DNA of 49,153 bases, taken from Chytridium lagenaria. Its lineage: Eukaryota; Chytridiomycota; Chytridiomycetes; Chytridiales; Chytridiaceae. The position numbers and the translations under genes are program-made. Shown here in pieces: positions 1 to 11,200 of the stretch (within the stretch, counting starts at the first letter, position 1; every line of letters begins with the position of its first letter). The stretch lies in assembly GCA_025449115.1 (NCBI GenBank), contig JAHLKC010000204.1:1-49153 (forward strand), read 5' to 3'. The notes beneath the pieces are model-generated. The model was not told the origin of the DNA, did no database searches, and saw nothing but the letters and a program-made list of their open reading frames with translations.

Positions 1-1638
1 ACCTATCCAAAAACTCAATCAGAGACCTCTACCCTGTCCTCAAATTCCTCCGTTACGAGCCCTTCGACATGCACGACTGGTTCAAGAATGTCTTTGTCGC
101 ACGCGGAGGTTCCACTGGAAACGTTGATCTTCTTAAAGTATCCCCCCCTCCTCCTCCTCCATTTTCTTACCATGATTTAGATATTAATGAAAGAATTATG
201 CTTGAGGCGCATGAAGGATATGGTGTTTGATGGAAAGCCGATTTTGGAGTTGCCGAAATGTACGGTGCATCTTGTACCTGTTGATTTCAAGTATGAGGAA
301 GAGAGGAAGACTTATGAGCGCTTATGGTGGAGTTTGAGAGGAAAGTGTGGGATTTGGGACATGGGCCGCAGCAAACTATGGTAATACTTTATTTTCGTTT
401 GCTTCTTTATCGAGACTCCCCCATTTTTGCTGAATTCAGGCGATGACTGAAATATATTTTTAACAGCCCACATCCTCGAAGTCCTCCTCCGTCTTCGTCA
501 ACCTGCGATCACCTCTCCCTCCTCGGCTCCCGCCAGATCTTTCTCGAAACCGCTGCAAAGGAACTCTTTGCACGCGCCAACTCAACCTCAACCGTATCCC
601 TCTCAGACCCCCACATCCGGAAACTCCTCAGCATCCTCCGCGAGAATTTTGCGGAAGACTGTGCAGTCTGTTTGGATACGATGACGAAACCCGTTGTGAC
701 GCATTGTGGGCATTTCTTTTGTAAAACGTGAGTGAGGTCTTTTGAGTTGGTTTAGTGACTTTGAATGTAGGTGCATTGAAGGTGTCATTCAGGTTCAACA
801 AGGGTCCCCGTGTCCTATGTGTCGCGATAAACTTGTATGGGTGAACTTATGGAACTTCCGGCGAATTTCGAGGAAGCGATGGCGGAGGAGGAGAAAGGGT
901 CGGCATCTCAAAGCGCGTCTCAAGACGACGAAGTTGAAGACGTTGATGAGGAAACTGTGGACGCAGAAGAGGAAGCATTGAAGCCGAGTTCAAAGGTTGA
1001 TAAGATTGTAGAGATTTTGGGGGAGGAGTTGGCAAAGGATTCGACTACAAAGGCTGTTATATTTAGTCAGTGGAGTAAAATGTTGGATGTGGTGAGTGAA
1101 TATGATAACGACGCTTTATTGGAAAATTAACGATGTTTTGTGTGTAGATTGCACCGTTTTTGAAGAAGGCAGGGATTAACTTTGTGAGGTTTGATGGGAG
1201 CATGTCGAGAAACGCAAGGGCGAATAGTATACGAGCGTTCCAGACGGATCCTGGAACCACCGTATTTCTAGCAACATTAAAGTCAGCTGGCTTTGGGCTA
1301 AACTTGGTCGCAGGGAATTTGGTGCGTCCTCTCATCTTTTAAAATGCTCACACATCCTACAGGCTTTCATTGTTGACCCCTGGTGGAACGGTAGCGTAGA
1401 AACTCAGGCACTTGATCGGATCAATCGATTAGGCCAGACGCGGCCGGTTAAGATTGTGAGGCTTGTGATTAGTGGGAGTGTTGAGGAACGGGTGTTGTTG
1501 GTGCAGGAACGGAAGAGGTTGGTGTCGAGTCAGGCTTTTGATGAGGAAGGGAAGGGGAAGGGGAAGATGGAGAGTAGGGAGTCGAGGATGGATGATTTGA
1601 AGTTGTTGTTGGGGAAGGGGTCTGAAGGGAGTGTTTAA
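1..1638 (+). CDS. SNF2-family helicase with inserted RING finger (HLTF/Rad5-like), C-terminal part
   Basis: The 5' end lies outside the window. The protein is an ATP-dependent DNA translocase with a likely E3 ubiquitin ligase RING, a family that acts on stalled replication forks. Joined exons show the post-helicase linker (KELCLRRMKDM, DGKPILELP, PVDFKYEEERKTYERL), then LEVLLRLRQ, then a C3HC4 RING at about 655-840 (CAVCLDTM, THCGHFFCK, CPMCRDKL). The SNF2 C-terminal lobe follows (KAVIFSQWSKMLD, FVRFDGSMSR, LKSAGFGLNLVAG, DPWWNG, ALDRINRLGQTRPV), ending at TAA 1636-1638. Introns lie near 139-180, 382-465, 728-771, 1092-1147 and 1322-1362. Frame breaks near 323 (CGCTTATGG) and near 500 (TCAACC) are each repaired by one base. 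The RING between the helicase halves and the LELP linker favour HLTF/Rad5 over Rad16 or Uls1, but the diagnostic N-terminal HIRAN domain is not in view. Confidence 0.85.
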
Positions 1639-2539
1639 GGGTTAGTTGTTTGTTTTTGTTTTTTTTTTGGTCAGGATCTACTTGTTCTTTTCGCGTGTAA
1701 TTTTTTATGATAGTCTTGTTGCAATAAATCTAGTTGGTAATACCATACTATTTGGACAAAGTTGCCATGACATTAACGTCTCCATTATCTTTGTTTAATC
1801 TTTCAAATCCCACATCTGTGAGCCTCACACATCGGAATAAAGAAATGATGATTGTGAAGAGTTCAGACTTAACTAGCCTTGGATTCCACTCTGAAAGATA
1901 GTAACTTTTTCGGCTCTGAAAAAAATTTAACCACAACGACTCTGCTTAAAATACTCACACTTTACACGCACAGCTTGTTTTTATCAGAGCGGCACCCAAA
2001 CCAATCACAACATAACTCGTAAACAAAAAGTGATTTAGATTCGCATTTTTCATATTTTCTTTAAACAAGAAAAAGACACACACGCCAGGCGCACTTCTTT
2101 ATGGGTAGATACAGGTCAAAAAATCGGGTGAAGGGGACCGCAACACAAAAAAAAAAACAAATAGGTGTAATGATAAAGTAATAAAATCAACAAAAAGATT
2201 AAAAACAGTGAAAAAAAAAAAAGCTTTCAAAGCTCTATTTTTTTCATAAAGAGAAAACCAAAACAAACAAAAAAGGAAAAAAGGAGTTTGGGAGATGGGG
2301 TTCCCCTATTTTGTATCTATGCAAAAAGCCCGTTGAACGCGCGGGAGTTTTTAACTAAGAGGGATTTTTTTTTTCGGGACGAAAATGGACAAAGACTATA
2401 AAGAAAAAGACAAAAATGGGGAAATCATCAAACTAAATGTGGGAGGTTACTCAGTTCCCAAAAAAAAAGGAGGGAACAAGAGTTAGGGCGGTAAAGGGTG
2501 GAGGTGGGGGATATGAATGACGCGTCAAGCCATTTCAAA
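1639..2539. other. Convergent intergenic region, no gene seen
   Basis: This is the gap between two convergent genes. It contains an AATAAA poly(A)-type signal near 1724 for the SNF2 gene and a strongly A-rich stretch with runs of eight to ten A at about 2140-2480. The short open frames here show no recognisable protein. It most likely holds the two 3' UTRs. Confidence 0.6.
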
Positions 2540-5465
2540 TTACTTTGCCAAACAAGTCACCGGGAAAGTTCCAATCCTCCCTGTGGACAAGTTCTTTCCT
2601 GTTGCCCACCCATCATCATACTCCACACTGACCTCCACCAAATCCCCCGGTGTCAACAAAATCTCATCAGGTTGAACAGGCTCATAATCGTAAATAACCC
2701 TTCTCGGTCTCAAATCCCCCGACACAACACCCACAGGTCCCGCTCCACCACTATTGGCACCAGCATACGATGATGACGGAGGCGAACCACCACCCCCGCT
2801 ACCCCCCCCCAAGTAACGCTGTCGACGCGCCAGTCGCAGCACCGTTCCCACCGTTCCCTCCAAGAAGAGGGTTATGGTTGAATTTCTTGATGGTAAACGG
2901 TTTCTTGATCCTCGATCCACGTCTCTGCACAACCACAACTCCAGCAATGATACCACCCACCACAAGAACACACCCAACAGCCACACCAGCGATAGCGCCT
3001 GCGCTCCAGAAAGAACTCTTGCCATCAGATCCAGGGGCGTTGGTCTGTTTCGGGTTCTTCAAACCAGCTCTTGACGTCGCATTCTTCTTTTTCGAAGCTC
3101 CTGTACCCGACTTTTTGGATTTAGACGCGGCTTTGGTCTTGCTAGGGGGGGATTTCTTGGCTTTGGTTTTAGAGGGAGGAGCATCAATCGGGACCTGATT
3201 CACTTTAACATCAGTGATGGCCTCCTCCTCCTCATCGCCATCATCCAATTTCGGCATACTATCAATGGGATTCACAACAGGTTTCGTTTTGGTCGCATCC
3301 TCCTTCAAATCCTGGGGTAACCCAAGGGCGGTGATGGATTTCTTAAAAAGGCGTTCAACCCCGTGATACCCGAAAGGTGGTATCGGCGGGTTTTTTGTTG
3401 GCAGTGACAGCGTGATGGGATTCGTCAAACTTGGCCGCAACGTTGGTGTGGAAGGATTCGAGGAGGGATTTGGCGGACATGTCGGTGTCGACGTTGGAGA
3501 GGGCGGTGAGGAGGAGGTCATGGCGTTGACGGTGGAGGAGGGGTCGGAGAGTTTGTGGCAGCAGGGGTCGGCGTTTTTGGTGGATTCGCAGAATTTGATG
3601 GCACGGTCAATGTTGCCGGCGAAACCTGAATGATGGTGTTAGCATGTTCAAGATGTGGGGTAAAAACGATAAAAGGGTTCAGAAATAAAAGGGATATGTA
3701 CCGCATGAAGCTTCATCGTCATCGACACCCTGGAGGCAAGCATTCTCAGCCTCGTTCTTAGGTTTCACTCCATTCTTCTTTGCAATCCACGCTTTAGACT
3801 TCTTGTCCGTTTTCTCATTCTTCTTCTCCTCTCTTCTTCTTATCATCCTTAGCTTCCTTCTTCTTCTCGTCCTTGACGTGCTTCACCTCATCATGGCTTT
3901 CCTTCTTTTCATTCTTAGGTTTTTTATCCTCGGCCTTCTTTTCGTTCTTAGGCTTCTTGTCTTCAACCTTCTTCTCATTCTTCTTGTCTTCAACCTTCTT
4001 CTCGTTCTTCTTGTCCTACCTTCTTCTCATTTTCTTGTCTTCAACCTTCTTCTCGTTCTTAGGCTTCTTGTCTCAACCTTCTTCTCGTTCTTAGGCTTTC
4101 CTCAACCTTTTTCTCATTCTTAGGCTTCTTGTCCTCACCTTCTTCTCGTTCTTAGGCTTCTTGTCTCACCTTCTTCTCGTTCTTAGGCTTCTTGTCTTCC
4201 ACCTTCTTCTCATTTCTTCTTGTCTTCCACCTTCTTCTCATTCTTAGGCTTCTTGTCCTCCGCCTTCTTCTCATTCTTAGGCTTCTTGTCCTCCGCCTTC
4301 TTCACATCCTGTCCAGAATTATGTTTAGATTTATCCTCAACCGCCTTCACATGACGACCATGCTGAGGCGCGTCCTGAACTGCATCCCCAGAGGTCTTTG
4401 GGGCGTCCACAACAGGAGCAGCGTTTCGATGACGACGGTTGGAAGTAGCTTCCGGAACAGCATCCCACGCCGTCTTCTGAGCATCGACAGCGTTCTCCTG
4501 ATTGGTTCTATGCCTTGAGCTGGGCTTTTCAGCGGGAGGTGGAGCGGATGGCGCGAAGCTTCCTGATGGGTTCTTCGTCGACAGCGGGGGCGTGGTGGAT
4601 GGCGTCGATGAGAGCTGCATGGGTTGCATCGTTGACTGGGGTAGGAGCGTTCACTTGAGGCGGAGGAGCGACGTTGGAGTGGTGCCTTGAGCTAGTGTTT
4701 TCAGCGGGAGGAACGACATTGGCCGCGGCCACGGGGACAGGAGCAGCATTGGCAGCAGGGCTGTGTTCTTTTCTTCGTCCATGGTGACAACAATCTGCCT
4801 CTTCTCCTTCTTCCCTGAAAGCTTTTGACCGACTTCATTCCTGACGGCTTTTCCAAAGAATGTGGAGCATTGAGATGATTGATCCTTTGCGGGGAGACAG
4901 CGCGCATCCAGATCCTTGTGAGCAGAAGAAACTTCTCCAAGTGATTTTGAAAAAGCGTCACAGATTTCAGGACACATGGGTTTGCTTTGTTTTTCAGTGA
5001 TGCTAGCCTCGAGAAGGCGAACAGCGTTGGTGTGGAAGATGCTGACCTTGTGCCGATTTCCCTCCGTCTATGTTTAGGGGTTTTTGAGTTGGTCTGTTTG
5101 TGATCGTTTGAGGTGGGGTGTTGTTCGGAGGAGATGGAGTTGCATCCAGCACTGAGACCAAATATATCCCTTGCGCAGACAAATGAACGGTAATATCTGA
5201 TTTCGCTGGTCCGGTCAGCGCAAAACTTTCCTGCGTCTGTGGAGGATCCGCGACCGGTTACGGCGTAGACGAGACGTTCCCAATCTGTGGCGGCTGAGAC
5301 ATGGTTGGGGCAATGTTGGCGAGGGCTTTGTCGGAGAGGATGGAAGAGTAGAATTCGGAGATGGCGGTGGTGTTGACAAAGTTGGAGGGACCCCATGGAC
5401 TACAGGCGACAGTTCCTGAGATGTCCAGACATTCCTGAGGTAGTGATGGAGACTATAAAAGAGGG
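2540..5465 (-). CDS. Receptor-like single-pass membrane protein with Cys-rich ectodomain and cytoplasmic SH3 domain
   Basis: Read right to left, the ectodomain begins near 5440 with CLDISGTVACSPW and continues with SFVCARDIFG, PMCPEICDAFSKSLGE and SSQCSTFFGKAV. A long Lys/Glu-rich repeat tract follows (4320-3797), then ACLQGVDDDEASCG, an intron (3626-3701) and FAGNIDRAIKFC...DPCCHKL. A Lys/Ser-rich stretch precedes one membrane segment at about 2985-2925 (AGAIAGVAVGCVLVVGGIIA), and the C-terminus is an SH3 domain (VIYDYEPVQPDEILLTPGD, DDGWATGKN, GTFPV) ending at 2540. The topology suggests a surface sensor passing signal through SH3, loosely like Sho1 or Fus1, but that is inference. The first exon and signal peptide were not resolved, so the upper boundary is approximate. 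Frame breaks occur in the repeat tract and at the C9 run 2812-2820. The gene shares its ectodomain plan with the protein at 36999-38348. Confidence 0.72.
3797..4320 (-). repeat. Tandem 36-nt coding repeat, unit KPKNEKKxEDKK
   Basis: On the minus strand this tract encodes about a dozen imperfect copies of a 12-residue unit of the form KPKNEKKVEDKK or KPKNEKKAEDKK, some shortened to eight residues by loss of KPKN. The plus strand shows the repeated blocks TTCTTAGGCTTCTTGTC and CACCTTCTTCTC. Several copies lack one base (for example TCTCAACC beside TCTTCAACC), so the reading frame is not continuous as given. The tract sits in the predicted ectodomain of the SH3 receptor-like protein between two cysteine clusters. 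Confidence 0.85.
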
Positions 5466-6140
5466 GTAGGAAAAAGCGTCAGATTCAATCCTTATGTCTA
5501 TTTGTTTCCCGATTCAAGACTCCGCGGCGGCGGTCGTTCTTTTGAGGGGCAATGCAAGATCCTTACCATCTCTCACTATTGTCCTTGTGAGATTTGTTCT
5601 CCAAGTCCTATCTCGCACTTTTTTTTCCTAGATGACCCGCGGCCCACCGCTTTCTTTCACGCGGGGTGGTATTAAGGGGATGTTTTTCTCGATGCGGTGC
5701 TCCCTCCTTGTAGCCTCCAAACAAAAAGTATAGCCCTTTGATGCTTGAAGGTGACGGTGATGGATGGATGGATAGGGGGGTGACGGATGATGATGCTGAT
5801 GATGATGAGAATGATAGAAATGAAAGAATGTGGGATTGAATTGAGGCCTCACTCAGCTCTCTCTCAAAGACACATGGAATCAATAGTCGTCTTCTCCAGT
5901 ATTAATTAATTAATTCAATTAGGAAGGCGAATAACTTGCAAGGCGAGGAATCCCAAATGCTGATGTGTCTCTCTCTCTCATGAATTGTCAAGAGTGATTT
6001 TGAGTGTCTCTATTTTAGTTATTAGACCCAGCCGAAAACAGAATGTTATTATTTTTATTATTTATTTATTTAATTATTGGATTCTCAAAATAAATAATAA
6101 AATAAATATAATAAATACATAATAGTGGGAGAGAGAGAGA
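5466..6140. other. Divergent intergenic region with microsatellites
   Basis: This is the upstream region of the SH3 receptor gene (left) and the secreted-type gene (right). It contains GATGAT-type repeats at 5750-5825, a TTAATTAATTAATT run at about 5903, and a strongly AT-rich ATTTATTT block at 6045-6120. An ATG followed directly by GTAAGG on the minus strand near 5568 could be a first exon of the SH3 gene, but no convincing signal peptide was found. The other open frames here are low-complexity. Confidence 0.5.
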
Positions 6141-6212
6141 GTGATGATGAGGATGAGTAGTCATCATCACCAGCATCACCATCATCAGCCACCAGCATCA
6201 CCATCACCAGCA

Positions 6213-6870
6213 ATGCTCATCATGCTCATCCTCTCACTAATGCTCTCTTTCGCTCCATTCACATCCGCCTCAAGCTCATCTAATACTATTCCTGACTACA
6301 CACCACCCTTCAAGACATCCTCAAAACTCATCTCCTTCATCACTCATCATCATCATCATCATATCACAGGGTCAGGAACTTCAAAATATTCCTTCGTCAA
6401 GCAGCCTCTTCCTCCCATTCATCATCAGCATCAGCACAAGCAGCCTCTTCCTCCCATTCATCATCAGCATCAGCACCAGCATCTTCTCTCTCAGAATCAT
6501 CCACCACGAACCAAGTCTCCAACAAAGAACAACACGACTCCTCCGTCGCAAAACTTCTCCAATACCTTTCTCCGTTAGACCCGCTCGTCTGGCGTCTCAT
6601 CGCAGCACAAAGGGATATCATCCAGAAAGCTACCAGAACGTTCAAGAAGTCATTGTCTCATGAAAGAGAACGCAGCTGTGGGAATCGAATACTGTCGGAG
6701 ATTATGGGCCTATTGGTGATAGGCCAGACTTAGATAAGGTGTTGTCACGAATAGGCATGGATTTTGTGCCGTATACTTTAGATGAGAATGACGGCGCTGA
6801 CGACGTGGAGGACGAGGATAGTGATGAGGACTTTATGCAAAGATACCAGTCCCTGATCAAAGTCGTCTAA
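6213..6870 (+). CDS. Unrecognised secreted-type protein, Ser/Ala-rich repeats and acidic C-terminus
   Basis: Function not recognised. A hydrophobic N-terminus at 6213 (MLIMLILSLMLSFAPFTSA) looks like a signal peptide, although an upstream ATG at 6141 would add a His-rich leader. The clearest coding frame is 6398-6660: two copies of QAASSSHSSSASA, then LLQYLSPLDPLVWRLIAAQR. The frame then continues as LWESNTVGDYGPIGDRPD and DENDGADDVEDEDSDEDF, with a stop at 6868-6870. Joining these needs a frame change between the signal peptide and the Ser/Ala repeats, which I could not place, and one missing A near 6662 (GAAAGAG). The protein is about 210 residues, possibly secreted and acidic at the C-terminus. 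The start and the first third are uncertain. Confidence 0.5.
6398..6475 (+). repeat. Two tandem 39-bp coding repeats
   Basis: Two adjacent identical 39-bp units begin with CAAGCAGCCTCTTCC and encode QAASSSHSSSASA twice in the favoured frame. The same units in another frame read as His/Gln-rich KQPLPPIHHQHQH. Confidence 0.9.
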
Positions 6871-7134
6871 AGCTAGTGCAGTTGACTTTTTTTGTTTTTG
6901 GCTCTTTTCTGTACATTGTTTAAGCGTATATCTAATAGAATAACACGAAGAATAACTTAATTCGAGAAAAAGCTCGAGTTCTAATGAAATGGCATTCAAT
7001 ATATATACACATTCCGCTGTTATTTCCCTTTTATCTTTCTTACATTTCTAAAAAATATGAGTATTTATATCAAAGATACCGGCGACGCCCAAGTACACGG
7101 CGATTTACACTATGGCGGGCGAGTCGCGTTCTGA

Positions 7135-7991
7135 ATGCATCTCCATCCAGCCCTCCATGCCAGAAATCAGTCCGACATTAAAAATCATCAATCAAGCATG
7201 GACAAACTCTACGGAGCAATCTCGTCACCCTCATCCGGAAAACCACTCCCCCTTCCCATCAAGGATTCCTTGAAAAAACGGAAGACCCGTCTCCGTAACA
7301 TCAGTCTCGAGAGATACGGACGAAAAGACGCTTTCCACAATCCATGAACTCTTAAACCATGAGATCAGGGCTGGAAACTCTTACCCCTTTGAGCATGAAA
7401 TGGATCGGCAAGGGTTTCTGGTGCGTTGAACAAAGAAGTGTCAAGTATTGATGGTCGAAAGAATTATTTCTTGTCTCATCATGCCTTTGTGGTGACTGAT
7501 GATGAAAGCGGTGAGACATTGGGATGTTTCTACATCAAGGTACGATAGTCTCACTTGCGGTTTTAACGTTTGATAGCCAAATTTCCCAGGTCGATGCTCG
7601 CATATCTGCAACGGTGGGTTTTTGACGATGCTGGATCACAGAAACAAAGGCAAGTTCACCCAATTAAAACAACGTCCTGATCCCACAAAAAAAGGTGTCG
7701 GCAAAGTCATGGCCAAAGCATTCGTCATTCTAGCTCCAGCAGTAGGCTATCGAGCGTCCATGTTCAACTTGGTTTTCGAGTAAGTATCAGAATGAAAGTT
7801 TGGGATGTTTAAATGTTCACAGGAGGAATGTTGGGTCCGCGATGCTTTGGCGAGGTCTTGGGTTTCGTGAAATCGGACGACTCCCGAAAGGAGCTCGAGT
7901 GAAGCAGGAAGACGGAACAGAGGCGTTTGAGGATGTCATCATGTTTCATTACGATTTTACAGAGGATGCATCTCACCTTGTGCAGCAATAG
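7135..7991 (+). CDS. GNAT-family N-acetyltransferase (fungal MPR1/SPT10-like)
   Basis: The protein is predicted to transfer acetyl from acetyl-CoA to an amine. The reading is LPIKDSL-KNGRPVSVTSVS, IHELLNHEIRAGNSYPFEHE, YFLSHHAFVVTDDESG, GCFYIKPNFPGRCSHICNGG, then the acetyl-CoA loop HRNKGVGKVMAKAF (R-x-x-G-x-G), APAVGYRASMFNLVFERNVG, and WRGLGFREIGRLPKGARVK, with a stop at 7989-7991. The FYIKPNFPGR-SHICN segment and the NLVFxxNVxS-xxW-xxLGF segment are typical of fungal MPR1/SPT10-type acetyltransferases. Introns are 7540-7576 (37 nt), 7650-7694 (a GC-AG intron) and about 7779-7823. Frame breaks at the A-run 7273-7278 and at GGGTTTCTGG near 7418 are each repaired by one base. The start could be 7135 or 7198. 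The substrate cannot be told from the sequence. Confidence 0.8.
7650..7694 (+). other. GC-AG intron in the GNAT gene
   Basis: The exon ends AACAAAG, the intron starts GCAAGTTC and ends AAAAAAAG, and the next exon starts GTGTCGGC. Splicing here joins N-K-G-V-G-K-V, the acetyl-CoA loop expected for the family. GCAAGT is the usual 5' splice consensus of GC-AG introns. Confidence 0.75.
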
Positions 7992-8050
7992 ATGTGGTTG
8001 AAACTCCGAAAATATAATAAACTTGGTTGTGTATTGACTGTCCATACGAC

Positions 8051-8119
8051 CCGTTTGCATCGCTAAAGCGTTGAAGAATCGACTGGCCATTACGCCGTTT
8101 GCATCGCTGAAGCGTTGAA
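8051..8119 (+). repeat. Direct repeat of 25 bp, period 44
   Basis: CCGTTTGCATCGCTAAAGCG followed by TTGAA at 8051-8075 recurs at 8095-8119 with a single A to G change. It lies between the GNAT stop codon and the IFT144 start. No function is evident. Confidence 0.85.
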
Positions 8120-8203
8120 CAACCATGAATGTGAGGGCATCAGGATGAAGGAGTTATGGCTGATAATTGGTGTAGCAAGTATTTAGTTTAGGAACATCGC
8201 TTC

Positions 8204-11200
8204 ATGGACAACCACCATCCAATAATGCACATACATCACGGCCAGGCATCCTCTTGAAATGGCAACCAATACCATGCTCATACCTCGCATCCGTCGGGTA
8301 CACACCACCATCACACTTTTACTAACTCCTCTCGTCAGATCAAACCACATCATCAACATTAGCGATAGACATGGCTTAAAGTCGATGCTGTGACATTACC
8401 AGGGTAAAAAAACTTCTCCAAAAATGATGTTCTGATGATTGAAGAGCTTGCCTGGGGATCGCATGGACTCCTGATGGATATGCTTGTTGCGATATCAGAG
8501 AATTCGCCGCAGATTGTAACGTGGGATGCGAATCAACGCAAATCGGGGTCCATAGATTCCAACATGAAAGGATTGAATGTTTTGTGTTGGAGTTTAAATA
8601 GCGATGTTGTACGTATCCTTTTTTTTTGAATCTATATATACCGTGTTTAACGCATACACAGCTTGCGGTTGGTTCACAAAAAGGGAACCTTCTTTTATAC
8701 AATCGGAGAACGTCAAAGAAAATTCCTGTTATGGGAAAACATTCCAAGGCTATTGTATGCGCGGCGTGGAATAAGGAGGGGTTGTTGGCGTGTGGGAGTC
8801 TAGATTTTACGGTGAGAAGTACTTTGGTGGATGTATGAATGCTAAATTGTGTTTTCAAGTTCACACTTTCGAATATGACTGGAGATACTGTGTTCCAAAT
8901 GGGGTTAAAAGCCATCGAACATGCAGGTATACCAATTATTCTCATTTTAATGCCATCTCTTCTCTTTTGCTATAAAAAAGAGCAATAGCCTAAGCTCGAA
9001 ATCTTACATCTTTTTGCTAACCCTTAACCTCAAATTGTGATGATTTCGACCTTTTCCTCCGCAACGCAGTGGTCCACCATGAAAACATCATCGACTGCAG
9101 AAGCCTCGGCAGTTCTTTCCATCGTATTAGCCAACAAAACCCTCTTCTTCCACAACCTCTCCAACCCCGATTCCCCATCGAGCTCGCATTCCAATCAAAA
9201 TACGGCAACATCGTCTCCTACAGCTGGTTCGGTGACGGCTTGGTCATGATAGGTTTTTCAGTTGGTTATTTCGTGGTAGTTTCAACGAGTAAGATCACAA
9301 CTTACCAACGAATCTTTCTAACACGTTTGTCGCCAAAAAAAAAGATATGAATGAAATCGGTCAAGAGCTTTTCCAGACGCGGAACCATAAAGACACACTT
9401 TGCAATATCGCCGTGAACCCGATGATCAGTAAAGCGGCAACATGCGGTGATGGATCTGTCAAGGTTCATGAGTTGACGGATTTGAAGGATGTGTATGCGA
9501 TTTTGGATCTTGAGGATGAGAGGGGGGCGTTGGAGGCTTTGGATTGGACAGATGATGGTGGATTTCTTACAGTTGGAACGAAAAGGTGAAGAAATTGTTG
9601 GAACGGGAACCTAACTTTGACAGTGGGAACATTTACACTTTCCTCTCTCGTCTTCCCATCCTCGGAAATTCTTTTGGTCCCGTCACAGTACGTCCATGAT
9701 CTTCTTCACATATAACCTCCTCTAAGGCTCATCTCACCGGTATCTGCGAGATCACCGTCACAAACCACGACAAAACTCTCCAGTCTTTCCAACTCAAAAG
9801 AGATCTCGGCGTTGAACCCTCTGTGATCGGAGTGGGGCCTTATCACTGGGCGATAGGATTGAACGATCGATTGTCGTTTTATTTCGGGGGATGGGGTAGA
9901 AGACCACTTAAATGGGGAAAGATGAGACCGAATGAACCGACGGGGAAAATGGGGGAGATGGTGTTTGAAAGGGTTGGTTATATCGTTTTGATTTATCTGG
10001 GAACTAATTTATAATTAAGGAGTACATTGGGACCGTGAAAAGTGTTTTCCATGAGTGATGGAATGGCCGCTGTGCTTTTGACAGATGGAAGGCTTCAAGT
10101 CCATGCATTAGATCGTAAGTTCTCCACGTGTCAACCTTCTTCATTTTATTTCCAAAGGGTTTTTGTAAGCGCATCTTCACTTATAGCCCGCTCCGCAAAC
10201 GGCCAAGGCTTTCAACGCGTCTTCCCAGACAAAGACATCCTCAGCAAGTACGGCGAAAACGGTTCCCAAATCGTCTCTGCCCACATCACCAACGAAATGC
10301 TCATCTACGCTATGGCCGCTGGAGTCATCCATCATTATTCAGTGGAAGAGTGGTCGTTAGTACATGAGTTTAAACATAAAGTGAGTTTTTTTATTTAATT
10401 GCGTTCAAATGGATTGACGGGTTTATAGAAAGGTGTTGTTTCGGTGTTTCCGAGGCCTGCTAGCGCGAAACTTGTTTTCAGGGATGAAGTGAATGACTTT
10501 TTCTTGTTGGATCCCGTAAAGGATGGTAGCTACGCCATTCCCAATATTCAGGTAATATTCCCCACAATTTTTTTTTCAAATGTATTTTAATTCATCTGGG
10601 CTTTGATCTGCAGCAAAAACAACCACTGTGCTTTGGGAAGCCTGCCCAAATCCCGATAGAACCGTGTTCGTTTCATACGACGACGCGTTTATTACCACGC
10701 ATGCATTCCAACCGCACACGATAAAAGGCCACAATGTCTTTCACTAGGAACCACGAAACTCCCATATGGGCTTAAACCTATTATCTTTATTGATGGAAGT
10801 GTTCTTTGTCAGGTGAACCTCGAAATTCCATTTATATTTCTAATTTGATCATGCAGTCCTCCGTCTGGGAAGTTGATGACGATATTCTTGACCACAAATG
10901 AACCTTTAGCGTCAAAGAACATTGCTGCGTTAACAGAGCAAGCTCAAGGAAAATCCCTTCAGTTGGCGTACACTCTTGGAATAATGAGCGGTAATGTATT
11001 CAATTTATCAGTCTTTGTTTAATGATATTATCATTTTCAGATGTCTGGTCCATGATTGAAACCGTCAAATCTCGAAAGCATGGACCATGCTCGCAGAAGC
11101 CGCCCTCTACGTCCTCGACATCACCACCGCGAAACGCGTCTACCGTCAAATCCTCCACGACGCCGGTATGGTCATGACTCTCTCCTCGTACGCGGAATAC

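Noticed and set aside
3803..4518. Leu/Phe/Ser-rich frames on the plus strand resembling membrane segments
   Set aside because: They are the reverse complement of the Lys/Glu repeat tract of the SH3 receptor-like gene, with strict 36-nt periodicity.
6371..6401. A 31-nt GT-AG intron joining the signal peptide to the Ser/Ala repeat in the 6213-6870 gene
   Set aside because: It is shorter than the shortest intron supported elsewhere (37 nt) and has no clear branch point; an indel is more likely.
6141..6578. His-rich 145-residue secreted metal-binding protein
   Set aside because: The His/Gln stretch is an alternative frame of a repeat that reads as Ser/Ala-rich in the frame leading into the convincing C-terminal part. 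Kept only as an open question in the findings.
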